A stretch of DNA of 64,000 nt, taken from contig ML681992.1 in assembly GCA_007922195.1 (NCBI GenBank), positions 2,226,975-2,290,974 of the forward strand. The letters run 5' to 3'. This stretch comes from Podocnemis expansa. Taxonomy: Eukaryota; Chordata; Testudines; Podocnemididae. Made by a program: the position numbers and the translations under genes. Positions 1-11,533 of this stretch are shown here, piece by piece (positions within the stretch are counted from its first letter, which is position 1; the number at the start of each line of letters is the position of its first letter). The notes under the pieces were generated by a model that was given only the letters and a program-made list of their open reading frames with translations, had not been told where the DNA came from and ran no database searches.

Positions 1-179
1 ATCTGAGAAACCTTTCCCATGGAAGTGCCACTGAAACCAGTATGACTCTATGAAATGTTTCAGGTTTGACAAATCAGTATTTTCCAATTGAAAAAAAAAC
101 TAAAACAAAAACAAAAAAAACCCTTCACCAGCTGCATTCAGGGGACCCATATTAAATTCCCTGTTCTTCCACAGTCTTA

Positions 180-684
180 GGGTACATCTACAATGGAGCC
201 TTAGATCGACTTAAGGAAGGTTAAATCGACCTACAGACTCCTGTGTCCACACTGGGCTTTTATTAAGTTGACTTAAGAGCTTCTTAAAGTCAGCTTAATA
301 ACACCACCTCCTAAGGATGACATAACACTTAAGCCAACCTTATTAAGTTAGCTTAATCCAGTGTAGATGGGAAAGCCCTTAAATCAATTTACTTGGCCAC
401 CAAGCCCCCTCCCAGATTTGCTGGCCACCAGGAAGTGTGCTGTGCTCACTTCCTGTTTTAAAGGCGTGACCAGGGGAGGAGGGCACTTCTCTGGTGCAAT
501 ATGGGATAGCTACGCACAATGTACCACTGCTCCATCAAACTAGTACCTGCCAGTGTGGATGCAGGCAGTCAACAGGAGTTTTCAGTGTGGACTCTCTATG
601 TTGACTCTACAAAGTCAGCTTTAAGTCAACTTAAAGTTGACCTTATTAGGTTGACTTAACAGAGTCTCCAGTGTGGACATACCC
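180..684. mobile_element. PIF/Harbinger-type MITE, complete
   Basis: The ends form an imperfect terminal inverted repeat (TIR): GGGTACATCTACAATGGAG on the left, and GGGTATGTCCACACTGGAG read from the right end on the minus strand. The element is flanked by TTA at 177-179 and TTA at 685-687, the 3-bp target duplication expected for PIF/Harbinger transposons. The interior repeats short inverted motifs of the TTAAGTTGACTTAA kind. There is no coding capacity, so it is non-autonomous. Classification is inferred from the TSD and TIR. Confidence 0.8.
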
Positions 685-687
685 TTA

Positions 688-838
688 CTGTGTAATCTTG
701 GACAAGTCAGTTAGTTACTCTGTGCCTCAGTTCCCCATCTTTAAAATGGGGCAATAGCACTTCCTTACCTCAAAAGGCTGTTGTGAGCAATACTTCAATA
801 TTATGGTGATAAGGGTGGTATACAAATACTTTAAATAG
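688..838 (+). repeat. MIR-type SINE fragment
   Basis: The stretch carries the conserved MIR order: a TCTTGGACAAGTCA block, then TGTGCCTCAGTTCCCCATCT, then AAAATGGGGCAATAG, then a GGCTGTTGTGAG block and a diverged tail. It starts directly after the Harbinger TSD. The tRNA-like head is missing, so this is a partial copy. Confidence 0.65.
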
Positions 839-849
839 TGCGACAAAGT

Positions 850-1590
850 GAGGCCTAGTCTGCCCCTGCTGGTCCTGTGCTTTTATTCTGCAGTCTAGTA
901 AAATTTTGCTTGCTGCTCTCAGTTTCATCCAGGTGGGGTTTCCTCTTTTGAGACTAGTCCAAGTTTTGTCCAGCTGGCCTCCTTGTTGGGGTTTCTTCCC
1001 TGTTCAACAAGCCTGAGGTATAGCCAAATAGCAGAAGGGTTTGGGGGGGCCAGTCCCACCCTCTACCCCGGCCTTGACGCAGGGACCCTATGAGTCCAGG
1101 AAAGCTATTGTCTTCCCTGTATCACCACTTCTTGGCCCCACTATTCCCACTCTGTCTGGTGGAACTAGGAGGGTTTCACAGCCTCCTTGCATCAAAATTT
1201 TCAGTTTCTGCAGCTTTGCTCCCTGTCTCTACTCCCTTGCTCAGTTCTCTGAAAGGCAAGGTCCTCCTCCAGGATGCTGGACCTAATAGCCCTGCCTGCA
1301 TGGGCTTCCTCCAACCTCCCCCCCCCCACCTTGCTGCTGCTGTGCCACACAGAAAACAATCTCTCCAACTTACTCTGCAATTCTGCTCCACTTCCTCGTT
1401 TAACTCCTTCAGTTGTCTCTGCCTGCCTGAGAAGCAGACTTTTAAGCAGTGCAGCAGGTTCCTTAATTGGCTTTAAATTACTTAATTAACTTGGAGTAAC
1501 CCTGGCTAATTTAACCCAGGGAACAAGGATTTACTAATCCTGGGGCTACTATACACCCCCTCTGCAGCTCTCTCCTGTAGCCTCCTTAGT
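850..1590 (-). repeat. LTR-like block, minus strand
   Basis: Read on the minus strand this block has an AATTGG/CCAATT element near 1467, a TATA-like CTTAAAAG near 1440, and AATAAA at 882-887. That order (CCAAT, TATA-like, polyadenylation signal) fits an LTR. Exact TG..CA ends and a TSD were not found. Reading frames here (for example 1090-1476) have no recognisable protein features. Confidence 0.35.
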
Positions 1591-1593
1591 GAG

Positions 1594-2460
1594 GTGGAGG
1601 ATGGTTGTGGGAAGAGTCACCAGAGTCAGAGACCTTCTGAACTATGCCCAGGGCACTGGGTAGATCCCAGGTGCTGGCTTGGTGCATGGGGTTCTCTACT
1701 CCTTGAACTCGCTGCTACCTACTCCAGGAGGTTAAGGTGGCCCTGCCCCCCGCTATCTAAGACTACCTCGAGTGGGTCCTATAAGAAGGTACTCCCCGAC
1801 CCTCTCTGTTGTGGCCCTCCAGAGCTTTTGATTGGACCCCAGCCCCCTGAGCCACCCCCCCCACCCACCATCTCTCCACACACACAGCCAGTTGCTAGAC
1901 CTACAGCCAGCACACTTTTGAAACATGCCTCAGAAATATCTGCACATGCTTCTGCTCCATGCCATCCATTTTCTCACCCTAGTTCCCACCCAGACACCAA
2001 ATGGCAGGACCTGATTCCACCAAAAGAGGGTGAGGACCCTTGGTAGGCCAGCCTGTATGCCATCCTAATCCTGCAGCCCACCAGGGACATTATCTGTGGC
2101 TTCTCCATGGAGCCATGAGCACAGGCATGTACTTGGCACAGTTTGCCACATACCCCAACACCTGCCCCTTCTGCAGCCTGAGGGAGACCCTGGCACACAC
2201 ATACCTTGATGGCACCATGTTGCAGCTTCTTTTCCAGCTCCTCCAGAACCTCCTCCTGAGGTTCTGGCTGCCCTTTTCCCCTCACTTGTTCATTTATTCA
2301 CTCCCCATCCATGGCCTCATGAAGTCGCAGGACTTCCTTGTTAACTTCCTCCTGGACCTTTCCAAGGCTGCTTTTTATAAGACCAGGGAGAGAAGGTTGG
2401 CTGAGAGGGGTGCCTGCTAATTCTATTTCTGGTCCCTCCTCTGCTCATGTATCCAGGCAG
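1594..2460 (+). pseudogene. TX1-like LINE ORF2 C-terminal fragment, broken
   Basis: The frame 2040-2420 encodes GMYLAQF, then PNTCPFC, then ETLAHTYLDG and a leucine-rich LFQLLQNLLLRFW segment. A CPxC followed by a downstream H and C is the zinc-binding tail pattern of TX1/L1-type reverse transcriptase proteins. Here the last cysteine of the pattern appears replaced by glycine (YLDG). The preceding frame 1594-2046 (GSYKKVLPDPLCC, then a proline-rich segment, then a tryptophan-containing LIPPKEGEDPW end) is probably the upstream part of the same protein, joined only through frameshifts near 2045. It would have been the reverse transcriptase of a retrotransposon. The TX1 assignment is from memory of the family pattern; another LINE clade is possible. 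Confidence 0.45.
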
Positions 2461-4327
2461 AGTTCCTCTGAAAAGTGGCCAAAGGCTTCCTCAGTATCTT
2501 CCAGGAGCAGTGGGCACTGTCTGGGGTTCTCTGCTCAGTGTCCCCTTCTGAGTTCCTTGCTTTCACCCTTTGACCTCCACTCCCATCCCCATTTGTCATT
2601 AGTTGCTCCTCAAATTCAACTGAACAGGATAAGCAAGGGCTTTAGCAGTGAGCGGGCTTGTGCCCACCCACTTCCCAGAACTCTAATAGGACCACTTTCC
2701 CATAGCCATCAGGTTTGACCTTGTCACAATAGATAGAATTTAGATTCCCGGTTAAGGTAGCCATAATTGAAAAGTGCATACTCAGAGCTTGTTCTGATGA
2801 GGAATACTTGTGATAGACCCTGATTCAGCAAATAATTTAAACACATCTTTAAGATCAGAATGTTAGTAGTCCCACGAAATTCAATGGGACTGCTCACCTG
2901 TTCAAGGTATAATTTAGATGAATCAGGCCCTTAAATGGGAAATTAAATTGATTAAGTGGGAATTGTAGCATATAACTCCATAAAGAAATTGCTCCACACT
3001 TCTTATGATTGCATCCCCAGTGACAATTGTCATCCCTAAATATAAGGAAAGCATCAAATCCCTAAATGTGATAATAGCATCCATTCTCTGAGACACCATT
3101 AGCAGTCCACCAGCAATTTCATGATAGCTGTTATCCACTGTATTCATAAGACAAGTGATCCTTTTTCTCTTCAAAGGAGCAGCCCACCATTACAGAACCA
3201 CTTTCCCCATAGTAATCAGCATCTTTCTTATGCAGAAGCCTGGACTTTAGTACACTTAATCAGAAAACTAATAATCAATGAAGTGTGCTTACATAAAAAA
3301 ACTCTAAAGAATTCTGATAAAGTAGTGAGATTTTCCAGAATGCCTGGCCTCAGAGGAAGTTTAATAGCAAAAACCTAGAGCAGAGATTTCTCCACTGGGA
3401 AACCCTTGATGGTAGAGATCAAGGAAAAGGCTAATATTTACAATTTCACAAATTAAAGACTACATGGTAAGTTTAGTGTAAGACAGCTTTAATTATTTTT
3501 TCCAGCTTTGTAGTTTGAATAGCTTAATCCTCGTTTCTCAGCAGCTGACTACACTGAGTGAAAAACTAAGCAGAATGACAACAATTGCTGAAGCAGATAA
3601 TATATCTCAAACATGTGATGTATAGTTGCTGGGATTCTAGACAATCTTATGCATTCCTTTTATTCACTGAACTGAGTGAACAATTTGATTCTTCATCTAA
3701 CTGATACAAAATATGATGCATAATATGTAGAGAGGCCTGCAAATTTGATTCAGCTGGCAATATAATATTTATGTATATAATTGTGGTGCCAAAATTCATG
3801 CAAATATCAGGAAGTAATAATGTAAATATAGCCATGATAGATTTTGCAACATAGAAAATAAAGAAATAGTGAAAAAGAAACTTTTCTGATCTATCACCTA
3901 CTGAGTTTTATTTTTTATGACTGTGAAATTATTAGATTTTAGGATTTATGAAAATAATGAATTGGCTAGAAATTTCTGCTTGCACATAGCAATTCAGCAT
4001 CTTCATGCTGGGCCAGATTCTAATAGCTCTGCATTGAAATCAATGGGATTGCTCACGAAGCAAGTTACTGCTTAATGTGGTATTTTAAAAGTCTGCTTAG
4101 TAACACTCAGATTGTATGCCCTAATCACAATAGTAAGCAGTTAGTTATCTGAGTAGTCCCACTCCCTAGTATGCTGAAGTGTTCATAATTTGAACCATAA
4201 CACTTTTATTAATGTATTTAGATATTTTCTCATATATTTCTGCTTACCTATCCATCCTAGGTAGCCCAGCTAAGATAAAGACAAATTTTTGGCTGTTTAC
4301 TATGTCTCTTTGTCTGTCTTTGTCCTT
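2461..4327. other. No gene seen; old AT-rich sequence
   Basis: Mostly AT-rich unique-looking sequence. Short patches such as TTCAATGGGACTGCTCAC (about 2880) and a similar patch at about 4040 look like shared ancient repeat debris. No frame has recognisable motifs. Confidence 0.5.
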
Positions 4328-5335
4328 CATAGAATCATAGAATATATAGGACTGGAAGGGACCTCATGAGGTCATCTAGTCCAACCCCCGGCTGAAAGCA
4401 GGACGACTCCCACTAAATAATTCCAGCCAGGGTTTTATCCAACAGGATCTTAAAAGTTTCTGAAGATGGAGATTCCACCATCTCCCTAGACAACCCATTC
4501 CAGTGCTTCACCACCCTTCTAGTGAGAAAGTTATTTTAATACTATCCAACCTAGATGCCCCCCCCCACCTGCAGCATTAAACCATTGTTCCTTGTTCTGT
4601 CCTTGGTCACCAGTGAAAATAGCCTAGCTTTCTCCTCTTTGGAGTACCCTTCAAGTAGTTGAACTTAGTTATCAAATCGTCCCGCTCAGTTTTCTCTCCT
4701 GCAGACTAAATAAGTCAAGTTCCTTCAGTCTCTCCTCATAAGTCATGTGCCCCAACCCCAAAATCATTTTTGTTGCCCTCCACAGGACTCTTTCTAATTG
4801 GTCCACATCCTTTCTGTAGTGGGGAGCCCAAAACTGGACACAGTATTCCAAATGTGAAATCACCAGTGATAAATAGAAGGGACTAATCACATCACTTGAT
4901 CTATTGGCAACACTCCTACTAATGCAGTCCAATATGCCAATAGCCTTTTTGGCAACAAGGGCACACTGTTGATTCATATCTAGCTTCCTGTCCACCATAA
5001 CCCCCAGATCCTTTTCTACAGAAAGGCTACTTAGCCGGTCAGTCCCCAGCCCGTAGCAGTACATTGGATTTTTCTGTCCTAAGTGCAGGACTTTGCACTT
5101 GTCAGTGTTGAACCTCATGAGATTTCATTTGGCCCAATAGTGCAACTTGTCTAGGTCTTTCAGAATCCTTTCCCTACCCTCCAGGGTATCTACCATAACC
5201 CCCAGCTTGCTGTCATCTGCAAACTTTCTGAGCTTGCAGTCTATACCATCATCCAAGGCCAGCTCAAGGGGGTATGGCATCCCAAGCTGGATTTTGTTTT
5301 TGCACCTCCCATTAGTACATGATAGCCACTCAATT
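4328..5335 (-). pseudogene. CR1 LINE, 5'-truncated, reverse transcriptase C-terminal part
   Basis: The low-coordinate end is the CR1 3' terminus (reverse complement of repeated ATTCTATGA, then the GGACTGGAAGGGACCTCATG block). On the minus strand the frame 5118-4672 encodes MRFNTDKCKVLHLG, KDLGVMVDRKLDMNQQC, and later HLEYCVQFWAPHYRKDVDQL and ERLKELDLFSLQER, which are typical of the CR1 pol end. Upstream in the same frame lies KFADDSKLGVMVDTLEGRER; FADD (5212-5223) is the reverse transcriptase catalytic motif. A TGA stop separates the two parts (…LHYWAK*NLMRF…), so the copy is dead. It would encode the polymerase that copies CR1 RNA at the target site. CR1 copies are normally 5'-truncated, as here. 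Confidence 0.93.
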
Positions 5336-5429
5336 AAAAAAAAAAAAAGTGTGAGAGTGCACCTCCATGTTTGCCCTTTTAGTGTAATTGTAGGTTGATT
5401 AATGCACAGTATATTATGTAAGATTTTTT

Positions 5430-5909
5430 GGAATGCTCATGCCATACTGAATACTGTTGTTATAGTGATGTGTTTGTTGTATTTTCATATGTATGCTTAT
5501 GAGGCATCGCTATGTATTGTTCCCAGGTATGTGCCTCATGGCCTGAGACAGATCTAGGCAAAACTCTACAGAGCAAAGAAGCAGTTTGAGCCTCACTGAG
5601 GCATGCATAAATTAAACCAGATCTTCCAGAATCAGTGGACTAACCTAGATATTGATAAGGGATATTTATGTGATTCAAACATGAATGAACTCATACAAGG
5701 AAATTTTTTGTTACCTGACCGCAAAGAGGGTGGGGACGGGAGAGGAAGGCACATTTTCAAAAGGAAAGATACTTTGCTGTTCCCTTTCTTTTCCACCTCC
5801 ACCCAGAACATCACCAAGCAACTGTAATGCTGACTCAAGAGAAAACCTAGCTGGATGCATACAGCCATTTTGTGGTGAGAGTCATCTAAGACTGTAAAGA
5901 TGCTGAAAG
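5430..5909. other. No gene seen; possible LTR debris
   Basis: The ATGTGTTTGTTGTATTTTC region at about 5470 resembles other LTR-like blocks of the window, but no ends or signals are clear. The 8 bases 5902-5909 (GCTGAAAG) are the TSD of the next element. Confidence 0.35.
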
Positions 5910-6362
5910 CAGGGGCGTCGCTACACCGGGGATGGACTCGGGCCACGGGCCCAGGCCCTGCCCCCTGACCGGGGACAGGGCCGGAAGCCGCCGCGTGCCG
6001 CTGCAGGCAGCTGGGCCCTGCATCCCCAGCCAGGGACGGGGCAGGAAGTGGCCATGGGTGGCTGGGCCCAGCATCCCTGGCTGGGGATGGGGCAGTGAGA
6101 GTCTGTGGGTGGTTGGGCCCTGGATCCCCGGATCCCCGGCCAGGGACAGGGACAGGGCCAGGACCAGGAGCGGCCTCCGCAGCTGTGGGCGGCTGAGCCC
6201 CAGATCCCCAGCTGGGGATGGGGCTGCTGTGGCTGTGGGCAGCGGGGCCCCGGATCTCCAGCCCCATTGGGCTGGAGATCGGGAGGGGGCCGCCAGACCC
6301 AGAGCACCGGTCCTGGTATTCAGGGCAAGTGCCCCATGTGCCCAGTGCCAGTGACGCCCCTG
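5910..6362. mobile_element. GC-rich hAT MITE, copy 1, with exact 8-bp TSD
   Basis: The element begins CAGGGGCGTCG and ends AGTGACGCCCCTG, a hAT-style TIR. It is flanked by GCTGAAAG at 5902-5909 and again at 6363-6370. The interior repeats units with a self-complementary ATCCCC-GGC-TGGGGAT core. Long overlapping frames on both strands come from this biased repeat and not from a gene. Related copies lie at 29945, 33953 and 47610. Confidence 0.9.
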
Positions 6363-6370
6363 GCTGAAAG

Positions 6371-6915
6371 TATTAAGCTTAGTAAGGAATGTGATTTGCC
6401 TTCTACTTACTTTTGATCAAATCTGACCTGCTTTCCTCTGACTTATAATCACTTAACATCTTTCTATACTTAAATTTGTTTGTTTGTGTTATCCAAAGCT
6501 GTGACTTAATGTGTGTAGAGATTCCATCTGAAGTAAAAAGGCAGGTGCATATAAATTTCTTTAATAAATTGGCAAACCAATGAACATGAAGTGGGCAGTG
6601 GGCAGAACAGAACATTGTAAGATAGGAATTCCTAGGGTTGCATCTGGGTCTTGGGGTTTTTGTCTGGGGTTATAAAATTGTATAATTGCATGAGTGGCTG
6701 TTTAGAGACACTCACTCATTGAATTAAAAGCAGTTTTCTTTCTCCAGGCTGCGTATGAGCTGACCCAGGAGTGGAGGTTTACATAATAGAGCAAAAGAGA
6801 CTCCAGGAGAAAGGATTGAGGTGATGCAGCCATAATTCAGTCTAGACTTCTGAGAAGAACATCACACAGGAAAGGCTAAGTTTAGAAGCCAAAATGTTCA
6901 CAAGATCTGACTAAG
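6371..6915. other. No gene seen; AT-rich, possible LTR piece at 6640-6800
   Basis: The segment GAGCTGACCCAGGAGTGGAG (6757-6776) resembles the downstream end of the LTR-like blocks near 37410 and 52590. Nothing else was recognised. Confidence 0.35.
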
Positions 6916-7500
6916 AGGGTAGATTCACACTTAGTCTTGAAATCAAAATAATGCTGATTATTTTGATTTTAAAAAGGGCAGGTCCACACCAGCTTGCTTT
7001 ATTTTGAAATGAGAAACTCCCCCATTTCAAAATAGGGAACAGTCATTCAAAAATAATAAAACCTGGATTTATTTAGAAATGACACTTAAATCAAAACTGT
7101 TATATCGAAATAATGCAGTGTAATGGTTTTTTCGATTTTAAGGGAGGTTTGACCTTCCTTCCAGGGTGCATGGAAGGGAACCCCATGCCTGGCTCCCAGC
7201 TGGCTGGCCAGGTGGCAGGGAAGGGACCTCATGCTTGGCTCCTCTCTGGTTGGCCGGGTGCTGGGGAAGAGAGCCCATGCCTGGCTCCTGGCGCTCTAGC
7301 CAGGTGATGGGGAAAGAGACCACTGCGTCTGGCTCCCTGCTGTGGAACTGGGCAGTGGGGAAGGAAACCCTCACACCTATTTCCTGACACACTAGCCGAG
7401 AGATGGGGGAACACACCTCGCACCCGGCTCCCGGAGCGCAGGCCAGATGGTGGAGGAAAGTGCCACCTGGCCTCTGGGAAGCACATTAGCCTTCCTTCTT
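6916..7500. mobile_element. Harbinger-type MITE fragment with internal minisatellite
   Basis: The left end GGGTAGATTCACACTTAG and the alternating GAAATCAAAATAATG / CAAAATAGGG inverted motifs match the Harbinger-type MITEs near 7858, 8968, 27465 and 28792. After 7140 the sequence turns GC-rich and consists of about six tandem units (see next entry). The right TIR was not identified, so the extent is approximate. Confidence 0.5.
7172..7485. repeat. Minisatellite, about 47-bp unit, ~6 copies
   Basis: Successive units start near CCCATGCCTGGCTCC (about 7180), CTCATGCTTGGCTCC (about 7227), CCCATGCCTGGCTCC (about 7272), then diverged versions near 7322, 7370 and 7420. Each unit has a GCCAGGTGGCAGGG-like middle and ends GGGGAAG. 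Frames read through it on both strands because of its composition. Confidence 0.6.
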
Positions 7501-7555
7501 CCCCTAGTTTACTCACTAGGACCAGACCAAACAAGAAAGCAACACAATTTAAAAC

Positions 7556-7692
7556 ATCCCAAAGGGGTAGCCATGTTAGTTTAGTTTAGTGAAACAAACA
7601 ACGAGTCTTGTGGCACCTTTAATGACTAGCACATTTATTTTTCACATGAGCTTTCATGGATGAAGTCTTACAACATAAGAAATTATCATTAG
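7556..7692 (-). mobile_element. PLE 3'-end fragment with degenerate hammerhead-like motif
   Basis: On the minus strand this ends in a variant of the ACTAACACGGCTACCC terminus shared by all PLE 3' ends here (in this copy ACTAACATGGCTACCC). It contains GAAAGCTCATG (RC of 7645-7655), the 3' half of the hammerhead-like core; the CTGANGA half is not preserved. Confidence 0.6.
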
Positions 7693-7857
7693 ATCTAAAA
7701 AGATGAGTCAGTTTGGAGCTGAATTGTCTGGAACAATGCTAGAAGCTAAGTCTTTTGAGCCTCTATGTAATAGGGAGGCAAGGGTGAGATTTTTCATGTG
7801 TCTCAATGATATAGGAACAAAAGTCCCACAATAAGCCTTACACTCCCTAACAAACTA

Positions 7858-8210
7858 GGGTTGTGTTCACAAATAAGTTATTTCAAATAAAATCTTTATT
7901 TCAAAATAACTTAAATCAAATTTAGAAAATGTTAATTCAGATTATGGGAAACCCTGAAATCGAAATAGCATGCCCTATGTGTGGACATACTATTTCGCTT
8001 CAGGAGAGGGGCAGCATGGGAGGCAGCAGGGGAGGAACTGTGGGGCACCCCCCTCTGCTGCCCGGCCAGGCTCTGTTGCCAGGGCAGAAGCCCCCAGTCC
8101 GGGCTCAGAGGCCACTGCCAGCTGGGCAGAAGCCACGGGTGCTGGCTCAGCCTGCCTCCCGGGCTCAGAGACAGCTGCTCAGCCCCCCTTACAAGCAGTT
8201 AGGTGCAGCT
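7858..8210. mobile_element. Harbinger-type MITE fragment with GC-rich interior
   Basis: The left end is GGGTTGTGTTCACA after CTA. It contains ATAGCATG..TGTGGACATACTATT, the imperfect version of the palindrome at 56530. From about 8000 to 8190 it is GC-rich. The right TIR was not found. Confidence 0.45.
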
Positions 8211-8960
8211 TCTAGATGTGCCTTACATATTCAATGTGACAATCCAAAGTGGGATGCAACAGACAAGCATTCTCAACAGGTGGATTGCGATATGTTCTTT
8301 GTGCTGACAATAATCAAATTTTGTGGATGGTATGCGTACTTTTTTATTAGTTGATGTCTGCTGCTTAGATTTTGTGATTAAAAATTACCGAGGAATGGAT
8401 TTCCAAACCACAGAGGTTTATTCCCTTCACATATCCAGAACACCCCACATATTAAAAGGGGAAGAGATATAAAATTGCTGAGTCACTAGTCTGACCTAGG
8501 TTGGTAAGAGCATATGCAGTTCTTCCTGTATTTAAATTACCTTAGTTAGACAGTTTCTGTTCTTGATCTGAGAATATTAAGAAGTGTGACTGTAGGATGG
8601 AGATCCTGAAATCATTCTAAAATAAAAAGAAGGAAGTTAATATGTTCAGAATGGATAGACTTGCAATACTGGTGAACCTCTGACTTTGTTTTTTAATGAC
8701 TTTCGGCAGATTTAAATAACATATTTTAATATATGCCATTCAAGTAAGTTGCCTGGTGAACTATCGAAGAGAATTTGCTTACTATTGCATCATATTTTAT
8801 TTTTTATTTGATTTTATCATTCAGTCTTGTTGCTTAGAAGATAATCTTTAAAATTCAAGGCAGCTCCATGAGAAAAGTTTTATTTTATAGTTTTAATAAC
8901 TTGGGATATAGTAACAGAAGAAACTCATTCAGTAAGCAGCTATAACACATCTATTAAAAT
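8211..8960. other. No gene seen; AT-rich
   Basis: Unique-looking AT-rich DNA without recognisable repeats, RNA genes or coding signals. Confidence 0.5.
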
Positions 8961-8967
8961 ATACGGC

Positions 8968-9460
8968 TATGTCCACATTTATGCTTATATCACATTTACA
9001 ATTTAACTTATATTGAGTTAAGTTTAATTGATTTAACAGGTCCCCACTAGAAACCCAAATTGAAATACCATATCCATGGAGAAGACTTGCTATTTTGATT
9101 TAGGAGAGAGGCACCACGGGAGGGGTAGCAACATGGCCCCTTAGATGGGCCATGGCCTGCACCCAATATATAGAACAAAGAAAGCACCTGAGAAGGAGAA
9201 GGGCAAAAAGTGTTGAATTGATTTAACAGTTAAATCAAAAAAGAAAACATGTCTGCACTGTGTTATTTCAAAATAACAATTTTGATTTACTATCATATCA
9301 ATATAATGCTAGCTTGTATTATATCAATATGACTTTCCTTATATCGAAATGAGTGAGCCCCTCATTTCAAAGTAAGGGAATGTCATGGGGACCTACCATT
9401 TTTTAAATCAAAATAACCAGCATTATTTCAATGTAAACAGCGTGTGTGGACAAACCCTAT
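8968..9460. mobile_element. Harbinger-type MITE, ~490 bp
   Basis: The ends GGCTATGTCCACATTTATG and, from the right on the minus strand, GGGTTTGTCCACACACGC are TIRs of the same type as at 180 and 27465. The interior alternates ATCAAAATAAC-like and GTTATTTCAAAAT-like motifs. A clean 3-bp TSD could not be assigned. Confidence 0.6.
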
Positions 9461-11533
9461 GACTTGCCTCTAATGAGCATGGGAGGGCAAAATTAGAGGC
9501 TACTTTGTATCCATTGTCTTCCATGTAGTAATATGCTGACAGATTGACAATCCATCACATGGACAAAGAGGATATTTAACACATTCCGTAAATGAACATA
9601 GGTGAAGGCTTCCAACTCCATTGTTGTTGAGATGTTTGAGAACATTCTGTATTGTAATCAAAACTAGACTCCATAATCTCTGATTTTTTTCATGGAAGCT
9701 TTGTGTCCAGTTTCACTTGCATGTTTTTTTCACCAGAATTTTTTTTCCAATCACTGAGAGATATCAAGAGAAATGATGCTTGATAAGTAAGAAATTTCAA
9801 CCACTATAGTAATTCTGTCCACTAAAACATCAAAATTTGCCCACAAATTTGTCTTTCACAATTTCCTGAGGAAAGCCATAGCTCAGGCTTCATCAATTTT
9901 TTGCAACATGTTCTAAATAAGCGACAAATACATACTAACATTTTACCATTAGCTTCAGTACAACACTAAGTACACAGTGGATGCCTATGAAATAGTTTAG
10001 CATGGCTCCAGAGACATCAGCAAGACCTTGAAGATGATGTCACCATTGGACAAATAGGTAGAACACTCCCAATTAAATTCAGAAATTTGTCTAGGTAAGA
10101 ATTCCTGCACATGACAAATTGAACAAATATAAAACATTCTTTCTAAATTAATGCAAACTTTTTAAAAAGAGAGGTGGAGATTGAGATTTAGATTGGTAAA
10201 TTTAAGATTGTCATTTATGTGTAAGACAGTATGCCTAAAGGCTGATAGCCCTTGTATGTACATTTTTTTTAATGTCCCTTTTATATTGAAATTTGAGATT
10301 GTGACCCGCTCCAGTCGGGTATAGTATAGCAGCAGTTAATACTCTTGCATATTGGTTCATTACTGATAATTTCCCAGTATTTATGGAAAAGGAAATACAG
10401 AAAAAATTATGGCATATATGTAATGTCTCCCCATGCTGCATTACGCAGGAGCAGGCAACATTCCCCTGTGTATCCGCGTGCTTGAGGTTCCTGATAATAA
10501 AGGAGAACCTGAGTATCCTAGTGGTGAAGTTAGATAGGTTGATAGCTTATATCCACCCCTCTGCTTCCACCCTTTTACATGTAAAGTAAATTAATCTTTG
10601 TAGTGCCTCTACTTGAGTGGTTTCCATAAACATTCATTGTCATGTCTTGGGAAACTCCAGGAAAAACAAAACAAAACAAAAAACAACCTGAGCTAACCTA
10701 TATGATGAATCTAACAGTATAAATCAAAAATACAAATTATAAACAATAGATATCCAATATACCATTAGATTGGAGTTAACAGACCTTTGCATAGCATTTT
10801 TTAAGAAAAAGACTGAGATTAAATGGCACTACAAATTTAAATCATTGGAGGCAATTCAGTAAATCAATTAACAAATGCCTTTTACAATATTAAACGACAT
10901 TTATCTAGCTTGCATTTACACTATCCCTATTTACCTAACCCCTGAGTGTACCCACCTCTCGATATCAGAGTTCTAAACACATACGCAAATGGGCACACTT
11001 GAAGGTTTTGAAACTGAGGACAACACTCTGTCGGTCCAGTAATCAAGCCAGCCAGGGCAGGGAGAACCAGGAGCATGCACAAGGAGCAGCAAGCAGGGAA
11101 GCAAGACCCTCCAATAATCAGCAGGAAGCACAGAGCTCCACAAGCCACTTGGGCCCCAGTCAGGAAGGACCTATCCCGGGAACTTAACAAGTAGTTAGAA
11201 CTCCCTCAATTAAATTTAGAAATGTCTCTTGGTAAGAATTCCTGCACATGAATAGACACTTTTAAAACACTACAGGTCAAATCTTATTGTTTTTACTCAA
11301 GAATCAATGAGAGTTTTAGCTGAGCATGATGACTGTGACTTTGTGTTTTCTTAAATGTTCGCCTTAATGTTGTGAGTGTCTTCAGAACATATTTTGTGAC
11401 CATTCGAACCTGTCACATTATCACATGACAACACAAACATAATGTTTAAAATGAAGTTAATCGTTCAGGTTCTATACAATATTGAAATGTATTGAGTAGT
11501 ACTGGGAATGAGGTGGTACATTAGGGAGGAAGG
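9461..11533. other. No gene seen; contains a ~55-bp direct repeat
   Basis: AT-rich DNA. A block around GGTAAGAATTCCTGCACATGA occurs at 10058-10112 and again at 11193-11251 in the same orientation. A GC-richer patch (10290-10580, and 10980-11190) shows no coding or known repeat motif. Confidence 0.45.

Noticed and set aside
5632..6354. Long overlapping frames on both strands (up to 211 codons)
   Set aside because: They coincide with a GC-rich hAT MITE bounded by an 8-bp TSD; proline/glycine-rich translations on both strands are compositional.
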